From contig OX467091.1 of NCBI GenBank assembly GCA_950106755.1, forward strand, positions 8,821,538 through 8,885,537: 64,000 bases of DNA, written 5' to 3'. This document shows, one piece after another, positions 24,401 to 36,272 of this stretch. The notes beneath the pieces are model-generated. The model was not told the DNA's origin, did no database searches, and saw only the letters and a program-made list of their open reading frames with translations. Position 1 is the first letter of the stretch. Every line of letters begins with the position of its first letter. Made by a program: the position numbers and the translations under genes. The stretch is from Climacium dendroides (lineage: Eukaryota > Streptophyta > Bryopsida > Hypnales > Climaciaceae).

Positions 24401-26755
24401 ACAAGGTCAACCGTCTTCACTCCGGAGTATCTCCATCGACGATCTCCGACTTTATTTACGTAATTCCACAATGTTTGATGAACCCGCAGGCAGGGTCCGT
24501 CTTTTCTTCCATTTTTTAATTTTATTTTTGCTTCCTGAAACAAATGAGCTCTTTTCTACTCGAAAAGACTGGAGAAAAACGGATTGGTCAGGGTTTTTCT
24601 TTTAGGACATGCAATAAATGGATTAATTAACCTGAGCTTTTATGTGTATACGGTCATTAATGCTAGTGTTAAGCAAATCAGATGCAGAATCCGGGTCCAG
24701 GTAGGGGAAAGTCCACCCTGGCAGTTCAGTTGCTGCTCAGGGAGGCAAGCCGGTAAGTTATGACACGCTGGTCTTGGGGAGCACAATTGAAGTGTGTGAA
24801 TTCAGGGGGCAATCAGAGGGCGCCGTGTGGCTGAGCAGGGTTTTAGGGGGTCTAGATCACCTGAACCGAAGTGTGTGAAGCTCCACTGGGTTCAGTTTTC
24901 TTAACTGAACTTTAACTTAACTTATAATCATTTTTGAAATGGCCTCAGCTGTCTCGTTGTGGAGGCCGGCATGGTCTGAGTGATTTTGGTCACTTGCAAT
25001 TCAAATTGCGATCTCAGCCGCAGGCAGGCAGGCAGGCAGGCAGGCATTCTTTTTCCCTTTTCTCTGGAACTTGTTTTCCTAACTTCTAGTTAAGAAATTG
25101 TAGGGGAACCCTGAGAGCCCTAACTTGTAGTTTTTATCTAGCTAATCAGTTCATCAATGATGTTGAATGCAGTTGTCCCGTAACCTCACTCATGAATTAA
25201 GTTTATAGTGGCCTCGAATTTAGCGTCTTGCGCCTGCATCACCGCGATGTTCCCCCAAGTCAACACGGTTTTAAAACTGAATCCTGGGTACTTATACTGC
25301 CTCTGTTTTTTTCTCCTCTTGCCATTTGGAAGAAGATCAGTGGATCACTTCACCCTTCTCATAACTTGAAATAATCTGGGATGCAGAAGAACCTACAGCA
25401 CAGGTACTGACGTATTTATTTGTTTATTTATTTGAAACAATTGAAACGGAATTTCATTGCCATACTGACGTATTTTGCAATGAATGTATCACGTCAATGC
25501 TCACTACGGTAGTAAGATCACTTCTTAAGAAATTACAACGAATTATTTGTAGATCTCACCTCCAAAATATCTATATTTCATTAGAGCATTGTTTCTCCTT
25601 TCTATTGATATATTATACACTTATTATTTGATGAACAATCGATTGAATGAAGTGCATATTCTAAAACATTCAACATATGCCTAATAAGGTAGAAGTACCT
25701 ATTTCAAACAGCCACAACTGACCACGATGGTTGTATAGGGTGACCTATTGTTGCCAACAATTGTATGCATTGTTCACTTAAAAAAGATCCTTCGTTTGTA
25801 CCTTCTCATTCACCCATCTCTCTTCCTTCCTTGTTCAAGGAGAAGTGCCAAAGCTAAACCATAATAGGTGAGTTTATGAGACCGGAATGGGTCTGAATGA
25901 AAATTCTACATTTATATTGAATAAAATATTCATTCTTGGCAAAAAAAATATTTCATTTTCTTTTTTGCATTCTTCCTCGTCCTTTGTTTGCACACATTGA
26001 ACTCAATTTCTCAACCAGTTTTCTATACCCTCCATGCTCAAATGCTTGAGTTATCATAAACATGTACTTCTACTATAGATGGTTGAGCATGTAATGTAGG
26101 AGGTTTATAAAGTGCCCATTTAAAATCTGATAATTAATTTGAGGAAGTTAACATACATCTTGAAATATTTTTTTAATAAATTTTTTTTGAAACAAAAATG
26201 AAATTGGCATTTAATCCAAGTTGTTTCATATTTTTTGGAGCATTGTGGAATTGGTTATGAGTTTATGAAGTTGAAATGCACTAGTCACTCTCAAGTTCTA
26301 TAAGCATCTACTTCCTGAAATGTATATAAGTTTATGGTTGAACAAGAATTAGAGCAAAGCATACCTCTTTGTTAGAACATGTTTTTGGAGACCGATCACT
26401 TTATAAACCTTCTATCTTAGTTCGTATTATTTGAGTATTCAAATACTTATTGATTCTTATTGCAAAATAAATGAATTCTAACACATCAAATAGTAATAAT
26501 TTGGATATTGTATCAAAAAAAATTTATTAACTCTTGAAGCAATAGGATCTAGGAGATAATTCAAATTTCAAAAAAAATGTAAAAGTCCTCAAACAATAAG
26601 AGCATCATCTTAGAAGCATAATATAATGATGAAATCCAAACAAAAATTGTAAACTATAAACAATATTTTGATCACATCTATATTTTATTATATTTGGATC
26701 TACCATTGCACTAACCCAAAAAAATTTATCAACACAATTCTGGATTGAATATTCA
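21476..26755. other. intergenic, mixed composition, no supported gene
   Basis: 21.6-24.6 kb is less AT-rich and poor in repeats. Short open frames (for example 21,601-21,882 plus and 21,879-22,172 minus) are unrecognised. An AAT tract lies at 24,207-24,240. An R1 copy is at 26,195-26,280. A non-coding RNA or a gene with tiny exons cannot be excluded. Confidence 0.35.
25020..25046 (+). repeat. GGCA tetranucleotide microsatellite
   Basis: Six to seven GGCA units. Confidence 0.9.
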
Positions 26756-26928
26756 TTGTGCCTCCATCCAGACAAGTGGTGAATCATGAGGCAACTTTCT
26801 TGAGTAAGGCAACCCAATTTCACTGTTTAGTGTACACTAAATAGTGAAATTAGGTTGCCTAAACAATTAGATTGCCTTACTTAGGAAAGTTACCTCATGA
26901 CTCACCACTCGTCCAGATGGAGGCACAA
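26756..26928. mobile_element. foldback element with near-complete inverted arms
   Basis: Left arm TTGTGCCTCCATCCAGACAA and onward is mirrored by the right arm ending GTCCAGATGGAGGCACAA. The arms of about 75-90 bp meet near 26,832 at TGTACA. The right arm has an AT-rich insertion (AAACAATTAG). A short related piece occurs at 27,281-27,313. Confidence 0.8.
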
Positions 26929-27312
26929 GCAATTCTCTAAACCTGAGCCATGAATCAGTGCACCAATGTACAGGGGAGTACCGGCATTTAGTTAGGAGCT
27001 AGCTGGTTGATTTTGAGAATTTCCGAATGGATTTCAAAATCTTCGGAAAAAAACCCGATCATTCAAGAGGAAAATCAGAGAATATTCTCTATTTTATAAA
27101 AGGTCTAGCCGAGAGAATGCTTCAAGCAACCGTTTGGTCTCAGAAAATGTAGGATTTTAGCTGGTTAAGCTAAAAATCTCCCCGGACTGCCAACCCACGC
27201 AACACACATGGTTCCTACATTACTGCATCCATCGACACTAACTGTACATATTTATATCGTGTGGAATGTCGCAAATTTAGTGTGAGGCAACCTAATTTCA
27301 CTATTGTTTAGT

Positions 27313-27387
27313 GTAGATACTCAAATCCCCCATTACTGGAATGTAATTATCACTGTAATCACAGGAATGAAAAATTTGAGTATCTAC
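27313..27387. repeat. short inverted repeat, probable MITE remnant
   Basis: GTAGATACTCAAAT at 27,313-27,326 pairs perfectly with ATTTGAGTATCTAC at 27,374-27,387. Confidence 0.6.
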
Positions 27388-27943
27388 TTAAGTATTGCAG
27401 TAATGGAGATTACAAATTCCCCCACTCAAGATGCTCCACCTTCATCTAGTTACCCTGTCCGAAACTAATTTCTGACTAATTTTCTGACTAATTCATAACT
27501 AAGTCAAGAGTTATGAATGGCACATTTCGATGGGAGGGTTTGTCTGGAAACCAACTGAAAATGGAATGATCCCACAACTTAATTACCATTCATTAATTCA
27601 GTAAGTAACCTCTCTTGAGGCAGAACATTCAGTACAGGTGATGTACAGTTAGTTAATCGGGGGCATAATTCGAAGATTAGTCAGATGGTAATTAAGAGAA
27701 CTTACAGCAGCATGCGGATGATTGTTTGCAGAGCTGCAGCTCACTAATCAAGGTGTCATGGATCTGAAGGAAGTTGTGTAATGGAATGAAAGGAAAGGAA
27801 AGGGTTTGTCCCATTTTTCTGAATTCTGTGCACTATCCAAACCGAAATAAGTTATGCTGGTACCCTAAAAAGAAATTTATAAAAAAAAGGGTACCCTGCA
27901 AACTCTAATTAGAGCAGTGGGTTTATTTATATATATATATATA

Positions 27944-28215
27944 AGGTGGGTACACCTAAAACCGCCACTAATTGCTACTGAGCCTATTTCCTAATATTGG
28001 ATTGGTAAAAATTTCATATGTTCTTGTTGGCAAGTGAAAGGAGGTTCCAACGCACCAGAGAACGTGGCATTTGGATACTGTATGCAAAAGTTATTAAGGA
28101 ACAAAGTTTGGTTCTGAAAGCGTTTCTTCCACATAGGTACAGAACTGATTTTGGAGATGTACATGCAGTATAGATGGCGGTTTAAGGTCAGTGGCACATT
28201 TGGGTGTACCTACCT
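27944..28215. mobile_element. MITE (family M2), copy 2
   Basis: Ends AGGTGGGTACACCTAAAA and TTTGGGTGTACCTACCT. Same interior as 17,297-17,570. Inserted just right of an (AT)n tract (27,927-27,942). Confidence 0.8.
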
Positions 28216-28495
28216 TATGTTTTTTTGGTTTTTGGACCAATGGGTATGTGGATGCTAAATCCTCCGTTCGAAGGTGGGCCCGATAGGCTGGATTTACCCC
28301 GGGGGAAAACGTAGGAATTTTTTTTTTAAAAATTTACAATTATTATTTTTTTGCAAATTTTAAATTTAAATTTGCAATCAAAGACCTCAAATGAGCCCCC
28401 AAATTAGCCGGGGGAGGTTTTGGAGCATACCCTAGACACGGCTCAAAATTAGGGGCATGTTTTTTGTGTTACAAAACATCCTTTCAACAAAAGAA

Positions 28496-28814
28496 TGGGG
28501 AATTTCATTAAAACGGCGATATTCCATGTGCCATTTTCACAGCGTGCCGTTCCCACAGTTTCAGACCAGGCCATCTGAAATCTATTAGAGTCCTAGATTT
28601 ATGAACTCTATACCACTGTTAGATGTATTAAATCTAGAAAAGATGTACATTCAGACCAATTGGTTTTAAAAATCTACATATTTCTTACGTTTCAGATATC
28701 TAATAATGGTATAGATTTCAAAAATCTAGGACGCTAGTAGAGTTCAGACCGCCCAGTCTGAACTTTGAGAATGCCAAAGTCATAGAATAATCACCATTTT
28801 AATTAAATTCCCCA
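28496..28814. mobile_element. MITE (family M1), second full copy
   Basis: Starts TGGGGAATTTCATTAAAACG and ends AATTAAATTCCCCA with TA on the right. The interior is shared with 52,575-52,897 but inverted, including ATCTAGGACGCTAGTAGAGT-like segments. Confidence 0.8.
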
Positions 28815-31800
28815 TACTATTGTTATAACTTTAATATACAACATCCAATTGCCATTTACAAACTTCTTCAAAGTGGAGTTGCAATTTGTTTATGTTTAAC
28901 TTCAAAAACTCAAACTTTGTAATCATTGAGTCATGATGACCAATATCAAAGAGTTTTGATTGGTTTTGAGTGATTTGCCTTAGGTGCTATTATAGATGAT
29001 GTTATTTGATAGTGTATGGCAATAAGTCCTATGCAATGCCTTCTACAAATGAATTGAAGTATTTTCTTAACCTTATAAGTACATTGTAGTCAAATAATGG
29101 CTAATGGATGACTTTCTATATCATTGTAAAAATGAATAATGCACCTATTGGTCCAAAAAGTGAATCATTTTTTAGTGACTACCTTGGTCGTAGATTAAAG
29201 TCTTTTAGAATTAAGGTGTATATACATAAGGGGTGTTTTCACACTACATTTATGCCAAAAATGCACTCACAAATTAACAATCTTATAATTGTGCAACTGT
29301 GACACTTTCTTGCAAATTATAAGCTCCATGAAATATTTACTCCTTCTGAATTCTATATGTAGGTATTGATTTCTATATGTTCCTAGAATTTGGTCATTTT
29401 TAGAATTAAAAAACCTATCAAATACAATTTTTTAAATTTCCTTTGACACTTCCTAAAATATATAAATATAGTAAGGAATCATACTTGGTTTTTTTAATTT
29501 TAGTGCTAAAAAATCTCTCATCTATAAAATATTTTTTAACTCAAAATTTTTAAATGATTTTCTATTTTGAATGAAAAAAATTCCAAACAACATTTTTGGC
29601 ACTTTGAATCTTTATTTAGATTTCCAAACAATTGGATCTAAAAGTAATCTAATAGTGTAAAGACAAGGTGCAAGGAGATTCACCTTATACAAATTTTTCC
29701 TATTTGTTTGTGATTTAATTCACTTTCAACATTTAGTTGGAGGTTATATTGAAACATGTCTTGAAAAAAGGGGTTTAAATCTCCAAATCTTTGTAGTGAA
29801 AGTTTTTTTCAATTTAAAAGAAAAAGAATAGCTTATGTATAGATGACCTTCTACAAATCAATTTTTATGTTCTTGATTTTGTAAGAATTCATTAAAAAAT
29901 GTGTTTGTTTTAGTACTAATTTCTATGTATGCTCAATGTGCACTAGAAATGCAATCCTAGCTCGAAGGCCATTAGAGTATTGTTAGCGTGAAAATGTCCT
30001 GAGACTACTTGAATAAGTTTGCAACATTATAGGCAAGCAATTATAGAAATTGGAGAAACTCTCTAAGCATCTTAGAACTATGGTAACCCTCAACATTAGG
30101 GTATATATGAGATTAATTCCTAACACTTTTTTAAATGTGAAATGGTATTAGGGTACTATGTTTGGGGCATCCAAAGTAAAATATTAGATTTTTTTCTCTC
30201 ATTTTTTCTTAGATTGGATGACCTTCTAGGGAATCTAATTTTCACAAAAATTCAATGGTTGGCTTATTTTATTTTATTTTTGACCTCCAATTTGGAGAGG
30301 TGGAATAGAATATTATTTTGCTTTGAAAATTTATTGACTTCTTTCTAACTTGAGTCTCTATTCAAATCTTAAGTCTTTTTATCTTTTTGCAAAGTAGAAT
30401 TTGAGTTATTGAGCTCAAAAACTTGATAAAGTTACTTTATCTAAAATTCATGCAATCTTAAAAAAAAGCACTGTATTGCTCTTTGCTTGGTCACATCTTA
30501 CACATACGTTACTATTAAAACCCAAGTTACTTAGAGAAGGCCTTGTATTGGTCAAGTATCAGATCCTATAGTTACAAATTCTAAAAAGTGTCTAAATTTT
30601 TATGTATACATCTATTTTTAGAAGGTTCTATTTATTAACAATTTCAAAAGTATTTTCTAATTTTTTCCCAAGGAACTTTAGGGGTTTAATAGAATGATTT
30701 AGTTATGAGAATGTTTTAGTTTGAGTGGAATTTCTATTCCAAAATAAACTTTGATGTCTTGTTTAGAACTCAATTTTCAATATTTTTGAAAAAATTAGAA
30801 TATAGGGTGAAGATTGTTTATGACAACATTAGAACAATTGGGATTGGAATTTTTCAATTCTATAACTAAATTCTTTAAAATTTAGTACTATTTTTTAAAT
30901 CATACTTTACCTCTTTCTACTTTTCTATTTTTTCCAAACATGAATATGAAGTATTGTTTTCTAAATTTTTTTTGTATGTATTTCCAACTTAATTTTTCAG
31001 TATATTACTAGCGGTTGGCACTTGCTATGCTACGCATTCACCATTAGAATTTCATTAGAATTTTTATGTATTAGATAGAATGCAAAACAAAAATTTCAAT
31101 AAATCTTCAAATAAAAATGACTAAAATCTTTGTATAATTTTTTTTATGAATAAGCATATATTGAAATGTACAATAGAAATTTATTGAATGATGAATGAAA
31201 CATGTGCAATGGTAAATACTATAAAAGATACACATACATTAGAATGCATTAGAAATTTGACTCCATTGTTACAAAAAATGGCAACCCAAATTGAAAAATT
31301 GAAAAGAAAAACTTAATTGCAATGGAATCCAAAATTGCTTCAATTGAATCAATTTCTCAAAATCATTTGGTAGTAGCAATAGAAAATTGAAATCATGAAA
31401 GCTCAAAGCTCACAAAAGCACAAAATTATAGAAGTACAAAGAATTGTAAAGCCAAGAGAAGCAATGGATTTGCTATCTCTATAATATCATCCTATGGATC
31501 CTCTTTAATATCACCTCAATTGCAACGACTATATTATTTCTATAATATCACCCTCTATAAAAAGTGATATTACAGAAGTGATTGCAAACTACTACTCTAT
31601 TTCTGTAATATCACATTGTGTGAAAATACGATTTCTATGTATGCATGATTGAAAATATTTTTATAAAATATTTTAAATAATTATTTTAAAGTCTTATTGA
31701 AATCATTATCATACATTCTATTCAAATATATCAAATTTTTTACTAATATGTAATACAATGAATGTGTAGCATAGCAAACATGAGCTCTTAGTATTAACGG

Positions 31801-33194
31801 TAGCATTTGTGATATTACAGAGGGAGTTATGATTTTAGTAGTATGATGGAGAGATACAAGTTGTACAACATACACATTGTGTGGTAAAAAATTTGAAAGA
31901 TGAAACTCAACCATGTAGGAAGAGTTAAAAATATTTATTTTTGAAATTCAAGCATTATGATGATTTGTAATTAGTAAAGTTTCTAACACTAAAATTTTAG
32001 GAGGGTGTGTTTTAACAAGTTAATTAGTTGCATGGGAAGCAACTATTTTAGAACCAAACTTTGTTCCTTCCTAACTTTTGTACACGGTATCCAAATGTCA
32101 CGTTCTTTGGTGCATTGGCCCCTCTTTTCAAGTGTCCACAAGGAAGATGAAAATGAAAATTTGACTAGTCTAATAGTTGTAACTAGGTACAAAAGCACAA
32201 AAAAGTAGCAATTGGAGGAGGGGGGGCTACCAATTATTTAAAACACAAGCACCCTTGGAAGGTGTAAATAGGTAACCTATAGCCATCAAAAGTAACCAAT
32301 AAACAAAAGTTGTCTTATATAATGTTATACATACCTATAACATATAGTTATCCTATAACCACTAAAGGTGGTCTACACTCCCCACTCCCATTCTACAGTC
32401 ATTTTGGAGGTACTCACCTTAATCACGTTACCCCTCTTCAATCTCCATTTCATGCGCCTTTTTCACCTAATTAGCAAAATGACCAATACTATATCTATTT
32501 CTTCAACTACTTACAATACTCCCTACAAAAAAAATTATTTTATTTTTATTTTTTTCCATCCAATTTCTCAAAAATGCCCCCACCCGATTTTATAGGACAC
32601 TAAATCTGTCCTATGTAGTGGAACCAGCAAGGTAAAAACACAAATTCTTTGGGATAAAAGTAAAATCTTGCCCCCTCTTTTGTGCCATATTTACAATATA
32701 TTCTTGACCTCTCCTAGTTCATTTCAAGTCTCTAATTGCAATTATGAATGCAAAATTTGCAATTTTTTTCATGCGTGAAAAAAATAATCCTTACATTTTC
32801 ACCTTGCTAGTCCTACTTCATGCAATGGGTTTATTGTCTGGCCTCTAGTTTCAGGCAAGATCCTACCAACCCACGAAGTGAGCCCAACAGAGTAATTTGG
32901 GATCTCTAGGGGGTGAAAGTAAAAACATACCCCCTATTTTGAGCCGTGCTAGGGTATATTTCAAACCTTTCCTAGTGAATTTGGGGTCTCTGATTGCAAA
33001 TATGAATTCAAAATTTGCAAAAAATTATGTGAAAATAAAAAAATTCTTGCATTTCCCCCAGGGTCTGCTGGGGGCAGGGTTTAATGTCCCTCCAGTTTCA
33101 GCCCTCAGTCCGGTCAGTTATGCCATTTTTCCCCCCCAAACTCTCCAATTGCTGCTGATGCTCATTTCTGCAGGAGTTCCAGGACTCCCTGAAA
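28815..33194. other. very AT-rich intergenic, no supported gene
   Basis: Apart from the M2 fragment (32,030-32,170) I see no repeats or coding signature. ATTAGAATTTCATTAGAATT-type short repeats lie near 31,045-31,070. Confidence 0.35.
32030..32170 (-). mobile_element. degenerate internal fragment of family M2
   Basis: The plus strand reads AGAACCAAACTTTGTTCCTT..CTAACTTTTGTA..TGGTGCATTGG. This is the reverse complement of the M2 interior (AAAGTTATTAAGGAACAAAG). Confidence 0.6.
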
Positions 33195-33540
33195 GTGTCC
33201 TGTCCTGTTCATTGTGTCAAAAAAAAAAAAAAAAAAAAAAAAAAACCCATTAAAAAAGTAAATAATAAAAAAGTGTCCTGTCCTGTTCATTTGTGTAAAA
33301 AAAAACCCATTAAAAAAGTAAATAATAAAAAAGTGTCCTGTCCTGTTCATTTGTGTTAAAAAAAACCCATTAAAAAAGTAAATAATAAAAAAGTGTCCTG
33401 TCCTGTTCATTTGTGTCAAAAAAAAAACCCATTAAAAAAGTAAATAATAAAAAAAAGTATCCTGTCCTGTTCATCTGTTGTGTCAAAAAAAAAAAAAACA
33501 TTAAAAAAGTAAATGTCCATAATAAAAAAGTGTCCTGTCT
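33195..33540 (+). repeat. 60-bp minisatellite, about 5-6 copies, A-rich
   Basis: The unit is GTGTCCTGTCCTGTTCATTT, then TGT plus an A run, then CCCATTAAAAAAGTAAATAA. Copies begin at 33,195, 33,273, 33,333, 33,393, 33,456 and 33,530. The middle copies are nearly identical. Confidence 0.9.
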
Positions 33541-33748
33541 CCTGCACCTGAGTGAGAGCTTCTGAGCAAATCCAAGGAAATCAGAGCTAAAGCTTACGTT
33601 AGCCTACCGACAGAAAAAACCGCAGCCGCAGCAGCAGCAGCAGTCCCGACTAGCTGAGCCTACAACAGGCTCCTAATTCACCACCACTAATCAGCATGCT
33701 AATCACGTAATTAACTTAGGAGCAGGGGCCCAGGGCAGGGATCCCAGA

Positions 33749-34096
33749 ACTACACTAATGATGGTATTTAGTGTTATGTTACTAATAGTGTTACTTGAAC
33801 TTTTACCCTACCCACTCTAAATGTCAATCAATTGGCATTTAGTGTTGTGTTCCCTTTTTTGAGTAGTAATTTTTTGGAGCATGTTATAGGTTTCTTGGGT
33901 TCTTACCTTTTTCTTTGCATTTTGATGAAATCGTTAGGTAACACTAAATGTAAACTTGTAAAAAATTTATACCCAATAGTTGACAAGTAGTGTCTATGTT
34001 GACATTTAGTGTTGGTAACATTAACCGGGTTGTTGACATTTAGTGTTGTGCTTCGTAATTAGAGTTGCCAACACTAAATACCATCATTAGTGTAGT
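33749..34096. mobile_element. MITE with CACTA-containing TIR and internal repeats
   Basis: Ends ACTACACTAATGATGGTATT and its complement, over 27 bp with TTAGTGTT. Inside, (G)ACATTTAGTGTTG or its complement recurs at least four times (33,830-34,060). Superfamily uncertain: the CACTA string may be accidental. Confidence 0.75.
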
Positions 34097-34109
34097 GCAA
34101 TATCAGCTA

Positions 34110-34305
34110 CAGTAGAACCTCTTTTAATTCGATAGGTCCGGGACCATACGACAAGATTGCATTAGAGAGGTTTACATGTTTTACAGAGGGTCATTTTTAG
34201 TCATAAATCTTTGTATAGGGACAAGTCCGGGACTGGTGTGACAATATTGATTAAGATGGGTTTATTGACATATGGAGGGTGTGCTTAGTTAGAGAGGTTT
34301 TCCTA
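34110..34305. mobile_element. Emigrant/pogo-like MITE
   Basis: TA followed by CAGTAGAACCTCTTTTAATT, then TCCGGGACC. This resembles the CAGTAAAACCTCTATAAATT terminus of Arabidopsis Emigrant. The right end AGAGAGGTTTTCCTA before TA is a decayed inverse. Confidence 0.6.
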
Positions 34306-34623
34306 TATCTTCAAGCATCAACTTGGGCTACATTGAGAGTGAGTAGTATTAAAAAAAAAACATAGAAAAGAAAGGATTGTGCAAGTTGTAAAGGATTATT
34401 GAGAGCAGTAGTATAACATAAAATGGATCTAAACAGATGCTAATTCCAATGTGGAACAAGTTGCCAATTCGATATCCAATTCTAGCCCAAATCTAATTTT
34501 TTTTTCAAGTATTTTCTCTGACACACATTTAGCTACTGAAAATTTGAAGTAGCAATGCAAGGAATTTTAGCCAGTTATTATGTGAATGCTGGCCCAGGGT
34601 TTATCTAACGGTTTATCTAGTAA

Positions 34624-34651
34624 GGGTTTTTTTAGGGTTTTAGGGTTTTAG
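34624..34651. repeat. three TTTTAGGG units (telomere-like)
   Basis: Short run of TTTTAGGG, the octamer known from Chlamydomonas telomeres, rather than the plant TTTAGGG. Too short to be more than interstitial. Confidence 0.6.
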
Positions 34652-34835
34652 GCTCCTGCCGTAGTCCTTGCCCCAAGAGAATGAAGACTTTGGGTCTGGC
34701 CTCTGGATTCCTGGAATCAGTGAGATTTGTACTTGCAGGCCTGGTGGTTACTTGTTAGTGAACAGACCTAATCTAAGGATAATAAAAGAGACCTTACTAC
34801 CCCCCTTTACCCTTCAGCAATGGGCCCAAAAAACA

Positions 34836-34915
34836 GGGGTGAAAAAAAAAAAACAGGGGTAAAAAAAAACAGGGGTAAAAAAAAACAAGGGTAAAAAAAA
34901 AACAGAAGGGGAGGA
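34836..34915. repeat. short tandem repeat, AACAGGGGT + A-run
   Basis: About four or five units of 18-19 bp, ACAGGGGT plus a run of A. Confidence 0.8.
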
Positions 34916-35870
34916 AGGTTAACCTCTTACTAGTAAGTAGTAAGTAGTAAATAGTAAGGAGTGAGTTAGTTAGTAGCTTTATTAGTGGGGAGAGTACCCA
35001 TCACGGTCAAGAGTTGTAAGGTACTTCTTTCTCTTGCAGTAAAGGCTCCTTTACTTGTGTCAAAAAAAAAAGAAAAGAAAAAGGATTTGTAAGGTAGAGT
35101 ATGTTGTAAAAGTGACCATTTAAGGGCTGGTTCGTCTTTTTCATAGGTTCCGTGGACATAAAAGTATTTTTTTTATATCGTTTTTCAAAGGATGGAAAAA
35201 ATAGATATGGAAACTTAACACATAAGTGGTTTTGTATTTTTTTCCAAGCATTTTCAAACTGCTTGTAAATTTTCAAAGATTGAGGACATAGGTAGGCACT
35301 TGTTTGTGATTGTAGGTCTCCCCCAAATCCATCCACTTGCAACTTGTGTGAAGAGATGTTTAGAAATTGAAGACTATGATTGGCTTTTGGAGTAGGAAAA
35401 TCATTTTTCCTAGATGCATTCAATTGTTGAAGTAGTCACCATTCAAGGATCACTTCATATCCGTTCTCCCCCTAAAAGCTAGGGGGTCCATCTAAAGGAG
35501 GGAGAGGGTTCGTTTTATAACACACTACTTTAGGGAGGCCTCCTTATATGCTCGCATGGTGGGCAAGTATAGAACTAATTCAAGCAAGAAGGCAAAAGCG
35601 GCTCCATTGATCGTCTTACCAGGGGAGGTGAGCAGGAAAGGAGGAGTTGAAGTTTCACCAATACCAATGGACAACTTCATTGGTGGAGACTAGTGAATCT
35701 AATATATGTGAATTTTTCTTTTATTGTTTCCCTCCCCACCCACCAGGTCCACATCAAAATGAAATGCTTATTTTTTTCCCCCCTGTAGCATTTGCTGCAC
35801 ATGCTGTGCAATTCCCCTGATGACCAATACATGGAAGGAGGCCCTTAGTACTCCTCCCCCTTCCCCTCCT

Positions 35871-35973
35871 AAGAGCATCCCCACAACGACACGATGAAGC
35901 AACATTCTAAAGGTTAGACACCATTGATTTGGTTCACAGTGTTGATTCATCGTGTTGCTATGGGGATGCTTTT
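35871..35973. mobile_element. about 100-bp foldback element
   Basis: AAGAGCATCCCCACAACGAC and onward (35,871-35,903) is mirrored at 35,941-35,973. GAGCATCCCCA is like the common plant GAGCATCTCCAAC TIR. Confidence 0.6.
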
Positions 35974-36210
35974 ACCCCTGAGCGCCCCAACGCCCCAAAT
36001 GCGGCCTCCTACTATGAGACATTTGACCATTATAATGTCCTAGGTTGTATGATGAAAACTTCCACAAATTTCTTCAAAGATGCCCCCCCTACCTCTCTTG
36101 CAATCGAAACAATACATGTCTCTTAGATCTTATTTTTTAATCGGTGGGGTCTACTTGAGTGGCAATTTGTAGCTTGCTTTTGGGATTTGCGCTGGGCGCT
36201 CAGGGGTTAA
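35971..36210. mobile_element. MITE with TTTACCCCTGAGCGCCC ends
   Basis: Left TTTACCCCTGAGCGCCC and right GGGCGCTCAGGGGTTAA are inverted. GCT flanks both sides (35,968-35,970 and 36,211-36,213), so a 3-bp target duplicate is likely. Abuts the foldback on its left and a CTAGTTAGT-type tandem (36,216-36,272) on its right. Confidence 0.75.
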
Positions 36211-36272
36211 GCTCACTAGTTAGTCACTAGTTAGTTACTAGTTAGTTACTAAGTTCGTTACTAGTTAGTTCC

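Noticed and set aside
33162..33419. Open frame with a repeated MNRTGHFF-type peptide
   Set aside because: It is the translation of the 60-bp minisatellite and has no other support.
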